NCBI GenBank assembly: GCA_026874595.1
Contig: CM049308.1
Span: 53,579,624 to 53,643,623, forward strand
Source: Sipunculus nudus
Lineage: Eukaryota > Annelida > Sipuncula > Golfingiida > Sipunculidae
Direction: 5' to 3'
DNA length: 64,000 bases
Shown in pieces: positions 11,678 through 24,331 of the stretch. Below the pieces are notes generated by a model, which ran no database searches, had not been told where the DNA came from, and saw nothing but the letters and a program-made list of their open reading frames with translations. The position numbers and the translations under genes were made by a program. The number at the start of each line of letters is the position of its first letter. Position 1 is the first letter of the stretch.

Positions 11678-13972
11678 TCACTCTCCCGTCATCAAGTCTT
11701 CTAAGTCTTCATTTTCTGAAAATTACCAGAGATATGGTATCAGTGCAGTACTATAATGGCTTCGAATTAAAGCAGTTCACGGAGAAATGCACAATAGGCA
11801 CTAACATACTAAATTTAGCGATCCGGTACTGTTAACACAATATTTTCAATTATTATAACATAAAATGTTAACAGTAACGCTAACGAACGTTGCAAAACAA
11901 GAGCTGACCCCTTCCTAACCTGTATATTATAATGTATATATTGTATAGAAATATTGTGTTATATCAATTCTAAGAATAAAGATATTTTTTGTTTCCATAA
12001 AGTTGTTTCTTTGTAATGAACACAACATCCATTTAAGTTTACGAGGGTTAAAATACAAATGCATGACACAAGTCTCTCTTTCTTAGGAATAATAAAGAAA
12101 CAAGCTATTTTCTATTTTCTCACAGACTTGGTAGGTTTTCTATGAAATGTAAAATGATTATGCAACTCACCAATTCCGGAGTCGTCAAATTCGGGTACAT
12201 CTTTTTCGGTGATGAACGGGGCAGCATCCAGTTCCTTCTCGTCCAGTTTGCCATCAGCTATGATTGGTTCAAATCAGAATCAGAATCATGTTTTAATCAT
12301 TAAGATTTAATTGGCTTTTAATTCTATTAAATATAATGATTTTACAGCTAAACTGAGGAAGATATCACATATTGCATAATATATATCATCATTCACTAAA
12401 AATCGTTGAAGATTTTTGCAGAAGAATATCTCAAGAGGTGGTGGTCAAAAACAATATGAGTATATATATGGTTCATTGTACATGCTATATTTCTGAAGCC
12501 GTTCATTCGTATATATTTGTTAAGTGTTGCGTGAAATATGCTTATATCATTCATATGGTTTTAATACCCGGTGTTTAAAGTACGCAAGTTCAGCGCATGG
12601 ATTTTTCTTTTCCCTTACAAAAATAAATGTTCCTTAAAGTTAACATAAATAAACTAGATGGTTTTGTATTTGAATGACTAAATTTATCTGTAAATAAGTA
12701 TAAAAAATAATCAAGGAATTTCACAATTTCTCCAAACTGATTTCACCATTTACAATTTTAAAGGTAATTGAAGATGGGCCTTAAAGCTTACCATTGTCAT
12801 CGGCGATGTCGAAGGCCGGATTGCTGTTCTCCTTGTCTGACTCAATGGCCTTAGCGAACTCCTCCAGACTGATGTGGCCGCTCTTGTCACTGTCGTAGTC
12901 AGCGAAGTTGGCTGGGAATGGCTTGGAGTTCTGAAGATAAAAAAATATTTATGTGTAATAAATATATACTGTTAGACATGACATGGTATTGTTAACTGGA
13001 AATCTTTATGCTGAGGAATGCAAGCCTCCGTCATATGGGTGGTCTCTATTGTGGGATTCTCTAGAACATGTGTTTACATTCACTTATTTGGTTCATATTC
13101 CCTTCTTCCGTGTTTAAGTGAATGTACATTTGTGAATTTACTGAATCCAGATTATGTATCGGATCCACAAAAAAATCTAATCTATTATTCATTGGCCCAT
13201 TCCCGGTTGCGTGAGTTTATTGTGGAAACTAACACATTAAGACACACGACCAGCAATGAAAGCAATCCGGGATGGGGAAGGAAGAATCAATTTAGTGAAT
13301 AAGATTTTGGTGTTGATCTAGCATCTTCTCCGGATTCTGGAGCGTCATCAAGGAATATTTACAAATGTACGGTCACTTATGCTTGAGTGACACTGTGTAT
13401 ATGGGCGAAAAAATAGGAAGCGTATGCAAACATGATTCTTATGCGCCACGCAGGCCTGTCCACCTATTCAGGCTACAGTCGGGCGTCCAGAACTATGAAG
13501 TCCAGAAGTATGAACTTCATCAGGTAAAGGTTAAGTGGCCATCTGCAGCAACCCAAGACAGGGAACCCCTCATGGTGGAGGTTTGCATTCCTTGTAAAAT
13601 GTACATTTATAGATTATATATCAGATACCAGGACCTTAAATAATTGATCTATCCGGTCTTATAAACGTTACCTCAGAGGTTTAATAGTATAAACTTTCTT
13701 ATTTCAAAATGTTTAAAATTGAAAGTTACCTGGAAATCAACATCTCTTTTGCCGAGCCTTGAACAAAGTCTACCGCAAACAGTTCTGCAGAAGCCGTGAC
13801 ACACCCTTCTGCAGGCGAAGGGACAAACAATGTGACCCACACGCCGAAGGGCGCGACCAACCCGCCGGAAGAAGCGTCGGCCCCGGAAGCGTAACCTCCA
13901 AGCCTCGCTGTCGTCCACGTACAGCGACGCCACAAGCAGGACGGTCACCAGGCAAACTATGCTCAGCTTCAT
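11678..13972 (-). CDS. Gene B: secreted Arg-rich six-Cys peptide with EF-hand propiece
   Basis: Four coding exons: 13972-13730, 12930-12792, 12257-12171 and 11715-11678 (stop TGA), 168 residues. The signal peptide and Arg-rich segment (1-40) match gene A. The cysteine part has diverged and lost two residues, so the six Cys (50, 54, 58, 62, 66, 70) are all exactly four apart (C-x3-C five times). Gly74-Lys75-Arg76 is the processing site. EF loop 1 is DSDKSGHISLEE and loop 2 is DDNADGKLDEKE, both with all coordinating positions filled. The last exon is two codons shorter and ends LMTGE instead of LLSE(Q/E). This is the most divergent of the three paralogues, and its reading frame is fully open. 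A pogo-like MITE lies 22 bp past the stop codon. Confidence 0.85.
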
Positions 13973-14693
13973 TCTGGGAATGTTGAAGTTTGTCTCAGAG
14001 AAATAGACCTGAAAAGGAAACATGAATATCTCCAATTTTCAAATCCCAATGTTTTGTAAGAACTTCACGTTTTCCGAAAGGCCTATTCACCACTGTGTCC
14101 TCTGCAATTTTTAAATATTAAGGCCAAAAAATAAAAAGTTTGGTTCACAGGCACTTTTTTTCAGAAATCAGTGCGCCAGGGCGATTTTTTCTTACATTTT
14201 TTGTATGTTTCGATAAAAATGTCAGATGATCAAGGAAAAGCATGATAGAACTGTTTTTGCTAATAATGTAAAAGCACGACATAACAAAGGAAATCTTATC
14301 AAAATTGTATTATTTTATCTTCTTTAAAGAATTGTCCGAGCGGCTCAAGCTCAAAATTGGTAAGTTTCATTTGAAAATCAAAATCAAAATTTTTGATGCG
14401 GGGGGTTAAAATTGACGCGCGGTGCCTGAGAACCCGAACTTTTTTTGCCTTAACCCTGAGCGCATGCACGAGTTTGTGTGTTCATCCGTAAAAGTATTAC
14501 ACAACCAATGTACATGTTGTGTGACAGTCATATAATACAGCCAGCACATCGGGCTAGACAGCAGCTCCCCTCCCCAAAAGACGCTTGAATGACGCCCTTT
14601 TACCGGGAATCTCTCAGTGAATGCTATTTAATTCTATGATTAGCTCCTATAGCGATTTATATGCATACATACATGCATACACATACATACCTA

Positions 14694-14868
14694 CAGTGAA
14701 ACCCCCCTTAACGACCACCTTTAATAAGAGACCACCTTAGAAGAACAACCATTTGTTCACGGTCCTGGTTTTATTTTTGTTCTTTAGATAAGACCTCGCT
14801 TAGACGGCCATCTCAAAAATGCATAACTTTATCGAGGTCCCATTGGTGGTCGTGATTACGAGATTTTA
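14694..14868. mobile_element. Degenerate pogo-like MITE in gene B intron 1
   Basis: Left end TA|CAGTGAAACCCCCC, then TTAACGACCACC. The right end (GGTGGTCGTGATTACGAG) is decayed and lacks the terminal ACTG. Same family as 11490-11656. Confidence 0.6.
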
Positions 14869-15049
14869 ATTTGCCTACATGTATACATACATACACACAT
14901 ACAAACATAGATATATGTACAAGTTGAGAGGTCCAACAGGTTTTACACGAAAAGCCGACAAACAGGCTGTCTCTTGATAAAAACACCAAGACCAACCGTT
15001 GAATTTTTTTCGTGTAGGTTTTTAACAACACATTCCATGGGAGAAAACA

Positions 15050-15905
15050 TTCACTTGAAACATTCCGAACTACACAGTGGGTCCTGAGTCCCAAGACTGG
15101 GGGCGTCTGAGTTGGAATCATTTAAGGAAGTGCTTCCGATTTTCACAGATCCCCACGACCGGCAAAGCACAACTGGTTGTATCGCAAACCTCCCAGGAAC
15201 CGGCATGTCTGTACTTAGGCATAGATTATCAACCAGGTAAGACCACGACCAACGACGTACACATGTACGAAAGGAGTAGGGACTTTCATGGATAAACACG
15301 GACGTTACGGCTAATGACGGTTAGGTATCGGTCTAAGGGACGACCACGGACAAAGTTGCGTACCCTCCACGTGTCAACCAGAGATTAATACATATCACTA
15401 GGGAAGGTCATTACCGGTCCATCCGTGATGACCCGTGGTTCAGTTCCGTGACAGTGTCACTTAAGGTTTATTGGTGATTTACAGCCAAATTGCGAGTAGC
15501 ACTGCATGGTTAAGCCTAGGTCAACTGTCACGGATTAGGGTACGGACGGCGACGGATGGTCTTGGACTGAGTAAGCATGGACCATCCGTTTGAAACACAT
15601 ACGCAGTCAGGCTGTAGGCGAAAGTTATCACGGTCTGAGTACGGCAAATGTGTTCTTACCGGCGGATTCCTACGTTGTGCGAGGGCATCGGGAAGGCTTA
15701 GAAACGGGTTTCACGGCGGTAATATGAGGGAATCTGAGGGATTCCTACAGCCAGCCACGGACCACAAACGTTCCGCAACCACACTTCGATCGCAATCATG
15801 CAGTTAGCTAAGGTTCTCAAGGTGTGAGAACGGCAAACATGCTCTTTGATCAGATGGACAGTGTGACAGTCTAAAGACTCCTACGTGGAAAGAACTAAAC
15901 ATTTA
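15050..15905. other. Unexplained GC-richer block in gene B intron 1
   Basis: About 850 bp that look less AT-rich than the neighbouring sequence, with many CpG and ACGG/CCGT words and no microsatellite. No convincing coding frame, terminal repeat or second copy in the window. It ends before a (TA)n at 15942-15998. Its nature is unknown. Confidence 0.4.
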
Positions 15906-15940
15906 TAGAAGCATTTTTACATGCTTGGGTTCAGAAATAT

Positions 15941-16001
<61 letters not shown>

Positions 16002-16274
16002 AAGCGAAATATCCCTGTGTTTTGCGCCATATGGGTAAAGTTTATTAAAAAAGTTGCATACATGTATGTGGCCACTAGCTATAAAAGATTACAAGATCAT
16101 TATTTACATCAATAATTATATCATTAAAAATAACATCATAAAAAATTATATAATTTTTGACTAGAACAAAAGAAAAGAAAATTAAAGAATAAATGAATAA
16201 ATGAATCAAAGAAAAACATCTACTGACGTTTTAAGAAGAGTTTCTGCCTAAATCAAGAAATTCGATCCACATAC

Positions 16275-16309
16275 CTTGCTCTCTCTAAGTCCTGCAGGGC
16301 GGGGTGTGT
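16275..16309 (-). other. Gene B non-coding first exon (5' UTR)
   Basis: Ends AGCAAG|GTATGTGG at 16275. The 5' end is estimated from the TATA distance. The following exon starts at 14008 after a CCTTTTCAG acceptor, and 14008-13973 is 5' UTR. The sequence matches the first exons of A and C, including GCAGGGCGGGGTGTGT. Confidence 0.7.
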
Positions 16310-16331
16310 CGGAACGGGGATGTCCTCGATC

Positions 16332-16420
16332 TTTTTATAGCCTCTGTGAACAAACACAACTCTCATTTCCCAGCCAGGGTCGTTCCATATCGAAGACCAT
16401 TACCAGGGACTTCCAAGGAA
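16332..16420 (-). promoter_or_regulatory. Gene B core promoter: TATA box plus TTCCAAGGAA palindrome
   Basis: TATAAAAA at 16339-16332 (minus strand). The palindrome TTCCAAGGAA at 16411-16420 is 72 bp above it. It overlaps a kappaB-like GGGACTTCC at 16406-16414, which is not conserved in A or C. Confidence 0.65.
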
Positions 16421-16555
16421 CCCAGACAAGAGGTATCAATAAAAAAAAAATATTATAAGAGTGTATTGTTTATCCTCAATGACAGCTTAATGCAGGATAC
16501 GCTTGTATTCTGTTATAGATAATCATATTACGTTTTTATACTAGTATGTATGTTA

Positions 16556-16609
<54 letters not shown>

Positions 16610-16895
16610 GTAAGACCTCGGTAAAGTATTCGTAATAATAATTTTTTTAATTACTATAATGATTACGATTCATTTTCTAAAACTTTATAATTACTTCCAT
16701 GCATTTTCTTCTTAAGATCCAGAGAGGACTAAAATTAATTGTCTCTTGATGTAAATATTCCAAATCTATGTGCAAATCCATAACAAATTACAATGAACGG
16801 TACAGTCTGTATCTTGACGTCAAAATGAAGACGAGACTTCGGTTACTCTGAATAAACTTCGAACGTTTATAATAACTTCACCGTCTGCAGCAAAT

Positions 16896-17417
16896 CTAAA
16901 CAAGAGCACAACAAATGTGAATAAAACACCTGTCGTGTATCTTGTTACCTCTGACCTCATTAGATATGTGTGAATTTTGATGAGAAGGTAATTCAGGTGA
17001 GAAACTCTCTTGGTATATATGTATAATAAGTTCATGAATATCCATAGGATTTTTGGTAAGTTACCAAGGTGCCTCCAAGGTGCGGTGACCTCTCACCTCA
17101 TTAAATATGCATGGATTTTGCTGGAAATCGAACTTAGGCAAGATATTTTTTATTGATTAATATTTTTGATGAGTTTTATCAAAATCCTTCATATTCTTCA
17201 TAATTTATCGCGGCGACGCCACAAAGTAGCCTAGTGAACCGTGACCTTATTAAATATGCGTGGATGTTGCCCATAATCGAACAAGGGCGAGATAATCTGT
17301 TGGTAAGTAGTTATGATGATCAAAGCCCCGGTAAATTATCGCATGCAGTGACACTAAAAGTTAACGGGCGGATGGACGGTGGGTGTTACTCTCGTCATAT
17401 GACGGGCGTATAAAAAG
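16896..17417. repeat. Dispersed repeat with internal tandem units (copy 1)
   Basis: Three imperfect units carry TGACCTCATTAGATATGTGTG, CTCATTAAATATGCATGG and CTTATTAAATATGCGTGG. The repeat ends with GACGGGCGTATAAAA. Copy 2 is at 30365-31041. Confidence 0.7.
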
Positions 17418-18020
17418 GACCCAATTCATTTCAATAAAAATTGTTGGATCGTAGAAATTAGGGCAAGAAAGAAGTCATTAGAGTTTGACGAGAATCATTT
17501 TTATTTTGGAGAAAAACACACGAAACAACAGGCAAACGGGGAGAATAAGGATTTATCTTGATACGCATAGTGAATCCAACGATCCGTCCAAACATTAAAA
17601 TTTTCTTCTTTAGATCTTATTTCGATCCCAAGGTCCCACAATTTTTTTCGAAACCTACCCAGTACTGTCGATGATATGGCTAGGACACACACAGATCGCA
17701 CAAATATGGCTGATCTCAAAGTCCCCTGCCACCAGTGGTGTTAATTTATCTCCAAGGGTGGGGGGGGGGGGGGGGGTAATCAAAGTTGGGAGCTAATCAA
17801 AGTTGGGAGCTTTCTATACACACATGCATATATATCTTATATAAGTATATATTTTGTGTATACATTTCAAATGTATTACAAGTAAGAATAATATTTAAAA
17901 AAAATAATGGATTACGTTTCCAGTATAGGAACAAGGTTTTGATATATACTATGTCATGTTATAAATGGAACCAAAGTGTATTATTCAAATTATCAATATA
18001 TTTCATTTGCAATATGTATA

Positions 18021-19015
18021 CAGTCGTGACTTGATAATCCGATACTAAATGAAATACCCTAATTTATGTCGGATTGCAAGGCTGTCGGATTGTCAAATTA
18101 AAAAAAATTGACGGAGGGTCAAGATACAATGTGACCTAAATGTTTGGAGGAGGATTTGTCAGTATTCATTAAATATTTTCTTATAATAAATAACGTATAT
18201 GATATTGTTATGATTTATGTGAATTAGAAAATACAACATCCGTCATGGAGTATTGTTTCATTTCTTATATACTTGTCTAAATATACAACGCTGGTAAAGA
18301 TAAACGACCAATGCAGATTCTTCCATTATGAGGCATGATTATATTTCTGAACAAACGTTAACTAAATGTATATAATAAATGAACCAGCGGTTGATCTACT
18401 GAACTCATGTACGTATAAAGAATGCAAGCATATGTCTGTTATCTGGTTCTTTTATTTTGGTTTTCACGGACTTTTCGACTTTTCTAAGCAGACCGCGGTC
18501 GGCATTAACGTCCCCTGCAGCGAAGCCCTGCTCCTCCATATACCGTTGCCCTGTTTCTAACGTTTTCCCCCCCAATCGTGTCTCTGAGAGTTTTTGGTTT
18601 AGGAGGATCATCTTCTCCCTCAGACTCGCCTCCGTCGTCTTTGACAATTGACACAACATCAGTGGCCGTCGGCATTGCTTCCGTGGGCTCTATGTTGTCA
18701 AATGCGAGGTATTCCTCCGCGATCACGTGGTCAGCTTTGTTGAGTGCCTGGACGACTTCGTTCTCCACCTCCGCGTGCTCTACACATGGAGAAGCTCATG
18801 TCCGCCACATTCGGATCCAAACTGACTTAATTAGTGAGACAAATTGACTCAGTAATTGGTTCTAGTGTACGGTTAGAACAAGACGCATCGCTGGATTTCA
18901 CGCCTAATTGATCAGGGTTCTGTGTGCACGAGCCCGACGACTGACATCAATGGACCATATACCGGTCGGATTGCAAGGTTTTCGGATTGTTAAGGGTCGG
19001 AATGTCAAGTCGCGA

Positions 19016-19018
<3 letters not shown>
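18021..19018 (-). pseudogene. Deleted Tigger/pogo-type transposon with transposase tail
   Basis: Flanked by TA. The left end CAGTCGTGACTTGA pairs with the right end (complement CAGTCGCGACTTGA), and both arms repeat 'TCGGATTG' words. Inside, on the minus strand at about 18768-18405, two overlapping open frames (break near 18.5-18.65 kb) look like the acidic C-terminal tail of a Tigger/Jerky-like transposase. The DDE catalytic core is absent, so the copy is non-autonomous. Confidence 0.65.
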
Positions 19019-19020
<2 letters not shown>

Positions 19021-19072
<52 letters not shown>

Positions 19073-19083
19073 TATATATATAT
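19021..19083. repeat. (TA)n microsatellite
   Basis: TA array directly abutting the right TA duplication of the Tigger-like element. Similar arrays occur at 9072-9139, 15942-15998, 16561-16606, 24761-24846, 25169-25252, 26124-26164, 26459-26513, 31996-32043, 36297-36353, 36810-36860, 47340-47391 and 49491-49532. Confidence 0.9.
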
Positions 19084-19336
19084 TTATATAACACTGACCA
19101 ACCCCACCTCTTGCTAAAATATAGGGGGTTGGGGGGTTACCCCTACCTCTGTATTGACGTCCCTGCCTGCAACCTTTATTGGCGGAGGTAATAAAGTAAT
19201 TTGTAAGCGTTCATCCCCGTCCTGTCTTTGTTCACAACATGCCTCATGCAGTAATGAACGAAATATCATGAAATTTCGGGAATGGGCCAAAGAAAATCAG
19301 TAAGATTTGGTATCGATTCGGCAGATATCATCAGGA

Positions 19337-20220
19337 ACTAGAATACGGGTAGTCGACAAGCGGCTACGTGTATCCGCCAAAATCAGAGTAGGAAGGGTGA
19401 AGTGAGGCATGGATTGAATGGCAAGGGGAAATAGAGTAAGATGTGTTACATATTAGCATGAAAGTCTGTCACGTAAACATGATTGTAGGTGGCTCCACCT
19501 GATTTTTGAAGGAGAAACTCTCGAAGATGTATACACATGCCAAATTTCAGGTGGATAAATCAAACCACTGCCAAGATATGAATGATTTTATCCCACAGCA
19601 GACAAACAGATGGATGCTGTGCAAAAATGGTTGCAGGTGGCGCCACCAGTTTCTTGTATGATAAAGAGCTATGTGAGATCCAAACACACGCAAAATTTCA
19701 GGGAGATATGTTAAACGAATCCAGAGATATTAGCATAGATGTCTGCAGCGTGAGCGTGGATGTATGTGGCGCAACATGTCATAAATTCAAGAAAGCTATC
19801 CAGGATGTATACGCATGCCGAATTTCAGGTGAATTAGTCAAACCACTGCAGAGATATGTGATTTTAACCCAAGGCAGACGAACAGATGGACGCTGTGCAA
19901 AAATGGTTGCAGATGGCGCCACCATTTTTTGTGTACGTTTTAAAGCTATCAAAGGGCTACATTTGTGCAAAGATTTTTTCCTGATTGGTCAAACGAGTCC
20001 GAATTTATGTGGGTTAATGTGTCAAAACAGACGCACAGATAGACACACTGGAGAGAGGAAAGGTCAGAGGTCAATGCCAAATGGTTAGGCACCAGTTCAC
20101 ATGTGTCCTGATAATTGGGTTAAGTTTCGGTAAAATCGGTCTAGTAGTCTCAGAGGAGTTCTCCGGAAACGAATACGGCGGCGGCGGCTGAACCCGGTAA
20201 AAAACATGGTATCCGCCATA
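19337..20220 (+). mobile_element. AACTAGA-type element, family 2, copy 1
   Basis: Starts ACTAGAATAC, then hairpin GTAGTCG-ACAAG-CGGCTAC, then TGTATCCGCCAA. The interior has about four units of roughly 140 bp, each with a GGTGGCGCCACC-like word (near 19485, 19632, 19764, 19908). The right end keeps GGTATCCGCC but has lost the terminal hairpin seen in copy 2. An open frame of 168 codons across the repeats is incidental. Confidence 0.65.
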
Positions 20221-20453
20221 ACAAACAAATATCCACAACTGTACAGTCACTTATGCATTAATGAATCTAGGAATATGGGGCGATTAAGTGAATGCAAACA
20301 CGGTTTTGGGGAACATCCCACATGGGGGGCACCCACATAGCGGAGGTTTGCATTCTTTAGAATGCAGATTTCTAGTTATTATAGAGATTTTTTATATAAC
20401 GATAATGATTTCTTTTTGAAGTAATCGGCTGAAGCCCTGAATCATATATTTGT

Positions 20454-20570
20454 TTGCCTGATCAGGGAGATGTGTATCTCTTATCTCAATTCAGTGAATC
20501 TGGTCTATCATCAGTTCTGGAGCCCCGGGTCGTATACCCAAAAACCATGTCATATCACTATACCCGGAGA

Positions 20571-20611
<41 letters not shown>

Positions 20612-20937
20612 TTTGCGTGGGTTTGATTCATCTTTAAGGGAGATGAAATAATGAAATTCTTCGTAAAAAATAGAAAAAAGAAACTATAACAAGGAAGTCA
20701 TGAAATGGCCTATCATCAGGTCTTTTGCCTCGGTCCGCATACCCAGAAACCATATCATGTCACTATATCCGGAGATCATTTTCTCTCTCTCTCTCTCATA
20801 TTTGATTCATTTTTAAAGAAGATGAAATAATGAAATTGTTCGTAAAAACTATAATAATAAAATTATCAAATGGCCTATCATCAGCTCTGTTTACCCAATA
20901 TCATGTCATGTCACTGTACCCTTTTTAAACCCGGAAA

Positions 20938-20977
<40 letters not shown>
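20454..20977 (+). repeat. Three tandem copies of the CT-tailed repeat
   Basis: Units at 20454-20607, 20701-20799 and 20870-20977 each read CTATCATCAG, then ATCATGTCA..CCGGA(A/G)ATCA and (CT)n, followed by GATGAAATAATGAAATT spacers. Spacing is about 200 bp. Confidence 0.75.
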
Positions 20978-20981
<4 letters not shown>

Positions 20982-21674
20982 GTTTGCGAGGGTTTACTTC
21001 ATTATTAGGGGATATAAATAAAAGAAAAATGTTCGTAACAAATTTGGAAACAAGAAACTTGTAAAAGGAAATGTACTCTCTCACATAACGTATAAGTAAA
21101 TATGTATATATACACGTATTTCATATCTTTCGGAAGTAAGGAACGTTTAACATTTGGTTTCTTGTTTTGAGTAAACATGTTGAATTTCAAGAACACCTCA
21201 ATATTCTTTTCATTGTATATAACATTGTATTTGTTGATTTTATTTTGTAAAATTATGCTATACTTTCTATCTGCGCTTATTTATTTCTGAAAAATTAGAA
21301 AAAAATTAAATATCCTCAGTTGTACAACAATCACTTCAACAACACTTCATCAAAGCTAAAATAAGTTAAGAATGAGTGATGCAAATTTATTAAAGTATAA
21401 CTACATTAATCAAAATAAACATTTCCAGAACAGTTAATGTATGTATTCGTTTTGATAAATTGTTTTCATAGTTTGTTAACACATATGTGTACGTGTGTTC
21501 TGCGCGGATGTTAATTCCATGGGGCTGTATGGAGACAACAAATCCAATATCTGTGCATGTCAAATCTTACATACGTTATTTCTCACTTGCTCTGACTGTT
21601 GTCTCCTTTCAATCTCACATAGCCCCCCAAAAAACCGCAAAGAATACATACCAACAAAATGCTGGGAAAACAAT

Positions 21675-21680
21675 TTTATT
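21675..21680 (-). terminator. Gene C poly(A) signal
   Basis: AATAAA on the minus strand about 295 bp after the stop codon, in the same context (GGAAAACAA, then TTTTTCTGGAAAC on the plus strand) as the 3' ends of A and B. Confidence 0.6.
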
Positions 21681-21973
21681 TTTTTTCTGGAAACAGCAGA
21701 AGGGACCCTGAGCATAGTTTAACCATGTCCAGTCACTGATATTTATTTTGTATATTGGATAAGCTGGAAGTCTTCTTTATCCTTAAATTCAAGTGTATAT
21801 TTATATAACAGGTGTAAAGAGAAAACTCTTAAACTGAAGGGAATAAACTTCTTTCCCCTACCCCCTGCTCGATATGATCAGTCTGTACAGAAACCTGTAG
21901 GTTTTATGTGAGAAACCATCATGGTTCTTCCCATTAATCTGTTGTGATCAACCACTTGTTACACTAAGTGTAT

Positions 21974-24331
21974 TTACTCTTCTGACAACAAGTCTTCTAA
22001 GTCCTCCTCGTTGAAATCTGAAAAAAAATATGAGAGAGATAATGTACGGATTGATTGGAGTACACACTAATTAACGTCGTTAACACTGATATAAAGATAC
22101 GGCACACGATGCCGCCCCTGCATTGGCAACTCGTGGTTTGATCACCTTGGGGGGTGCGGTCGAATGTGCCGAATCAGTGATTACTGCAACAGTTGGTAAA
22201 TACAATCTTTCAAGCATGTGCGGCTGATAATTTTTCGTTAAAAAAATAATATTCAAACTGATATAAAGTTTATACACGGAACTCGGCATAGATATATATA
22301 AATAATATACCTCTTATTTAAAAAACGAACATTTTGATATTTTCAAACGAAAATGATACCTTAAAACAATAAATGGTGGTACATCTATATATATATAATT
22401 AATCGAATGACTCGGTAAATGATCTGCATAATGTCAACAGTCACAAATTATAATACATAAATGATAACAATAATAACATTAAACAATGATGCATAAAAAG
22501 TTCACCTTTTCTTTATCAAAATACAATATCAATTTAATTTAATTCATATAAAAAAATGAATGGCTGGTTTTCAAACTTATACATCTGCAGCTGAACAACT
22601 GGTAAATTTTCATATCATATCCTTTTATGAAAACGATGCTTATTTATGTAAATAAAGGTCAAAATACTCTCAGATTTTGGAAAAATAAAGGATTTAAATT
22701 GAGGGCCCTCTTTTCAATAACTATGCACTTTAATATTTCTCTGCCGAAGTATATTTTCTAATGAAAATGAATGTATTGCTTACCAATTCCGGAGTCGTCT
22801 AATTCGGGTACATCGTTGTCTGTGATGAATGGGGCAGCGTCCAGTTCCTTCTCGTCCAGTTTGCCATCAGCTGTGGATGATTTAGAACAAACAGTAAGGA
22901 TCATGATAATTGCTAGAGACTGCAACTGAAATACTTGTTTCAGTCAACGTGGTAGAATGCCTAATAGGATTTAGATAATGTATAAGTCACCAGAAGAAGT
23001 ATCTTGCTGTAGAAGATTCAATAACAGTAAGCCTTCGCTGAATTAAGGTGTGAGGAGTTCACAAACAATATGTATCTTCTGGATATAGCCTAAGTATAGT
23101 AAGCCTCCCAGTATACTGAGACGGATACTGTGTCTATCTTAAGGAGAGTCATTTCATGCATTATGATAACGTTTGCTTCAAGACAGACAATACTAGAAAT
23201 TACGTACGTTATGTTTGTATTTATTGTTGAGAACCAGAACGGGATGTTAATGTCATAACGCTTAAACCGCAAGTACTACTTTTGGTACTATTTGCCTGTT
23301 TTAGTCATACAAAATTCAAAGTCTCTTTCCAGTTCGAATAATTCGTCAAAAGGGACACAGTATATTATGTCAAATCATTTGTTTATTTTAAAGTATTTTA
23401 AGAATAATTCACTTATTTGATTGAGAGTTTTCATTAAAGTAACGTTAATGTTGAAAACGTACAGTTGTCATCGGCGAGGTCGAAGGCCGGCGCGCTCTTG
23501 TCCTTGTCTGATTCGATGGCCTTAGCGAACTCCTCCAGGCTGATGTGGCCACTCTTGTCACTGTCGTACTCGGCGAAGTTGGCTGGGAATGGCTTGGAGT
23601 TCTGAAGACAGAAATAACTATCAGTTCAGTTAGAGTTCAAATACCATAAAAGAACAAAGTTGATATATTTTTGTATTTACAGCACAATATTACTTCGTTT
23701 ATTGTGAACACCAATGGGCAATATCACTTTATACAGTTAAACCAAGTAGTTTATATATAACCTCCTAGGTTAAACTAAATATTCCTAATATAAGGTATGT
23801 ACATATTTATGAAGTATATACGTTTTATGTTTCAGTGTCTTGGGCACATATATGTTGTAAATGAGGATCATATATTACGCATACACGTATATTATCACAT
23901 ATTTATAAGCAAAATACAATGAAAAACGATATAAGTGAATGTTGCACATGTGAGGTTTCTTTTTGTACACTTGCATTTAATATTTGACAGTTTCTAAGTT
24001 AGCTCTTAATGATGTCATATTACAATAATGTGTTTGTAAGTATCCATTAAATGATGACCACTCTTGTACAAAAATAAGTTACCTGGAATTCAACGTCTCT
24101 TTTGCCGACCCTGGAGCAGATTTTACCGCAGACTGGACTGCAGAAGCCGGGTAGGTGACACACCCTTCTACAGGCAAAGGGACAAAGAATGGGAGCCACT
24201 CGCCGGACGGCGCGACCCACCCGCCGGAAGAAGCGTCTGCCCCGGAAGCGCAATCTCCAAGCCTCGCTGTCGTCCACGTAAAGTGACGCCACAAGCAGGA
24301 CGGTCACCAGGCAAACTATGCTCAGCTTCAT
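21974..24331 (-). CDS. Gene C: secreted Arg-rich six-Cys peptide with EF-hand propiece
   Basis: Four coding exons: 24331-24083, 23601-23463, 22870-22784 and 22017-21974 (stop TAA), 172 residues. Exon 1 differs from gene A at only a few residues (for example Ile42 to Val, Val49 to Leu, Met60 to Leu) and keeps the 3-3-5-3-3 cysteine spacing and Gly-Lys-Arg. Exon 2 encodes the same 46 residues as gene A. Exon 3 is closer to gene B (DEKEL in place of DSNEF), so the exons have a mosaic history. Both EF-hand loops are complete. The gene has the same first-exon, TATA and splice architecture as A and B. Function is inferred as for gene A. Confidence 0.85.

Noticed and set aside
16406-16414. NF-kappaB site GGGACTTCC in the gene B promoter
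   Set aside because: Not reported as a shared regulator because A and C lack it; only the TTC-N-GAA palindrome is common to all three.
19582-20088. 168-codon plus-strand open frame
   Set aside because: It runs across tandem units of an AACTAGA-type element; the apparent protein repeats follow the DNA repeats and contain no recognisable domain.
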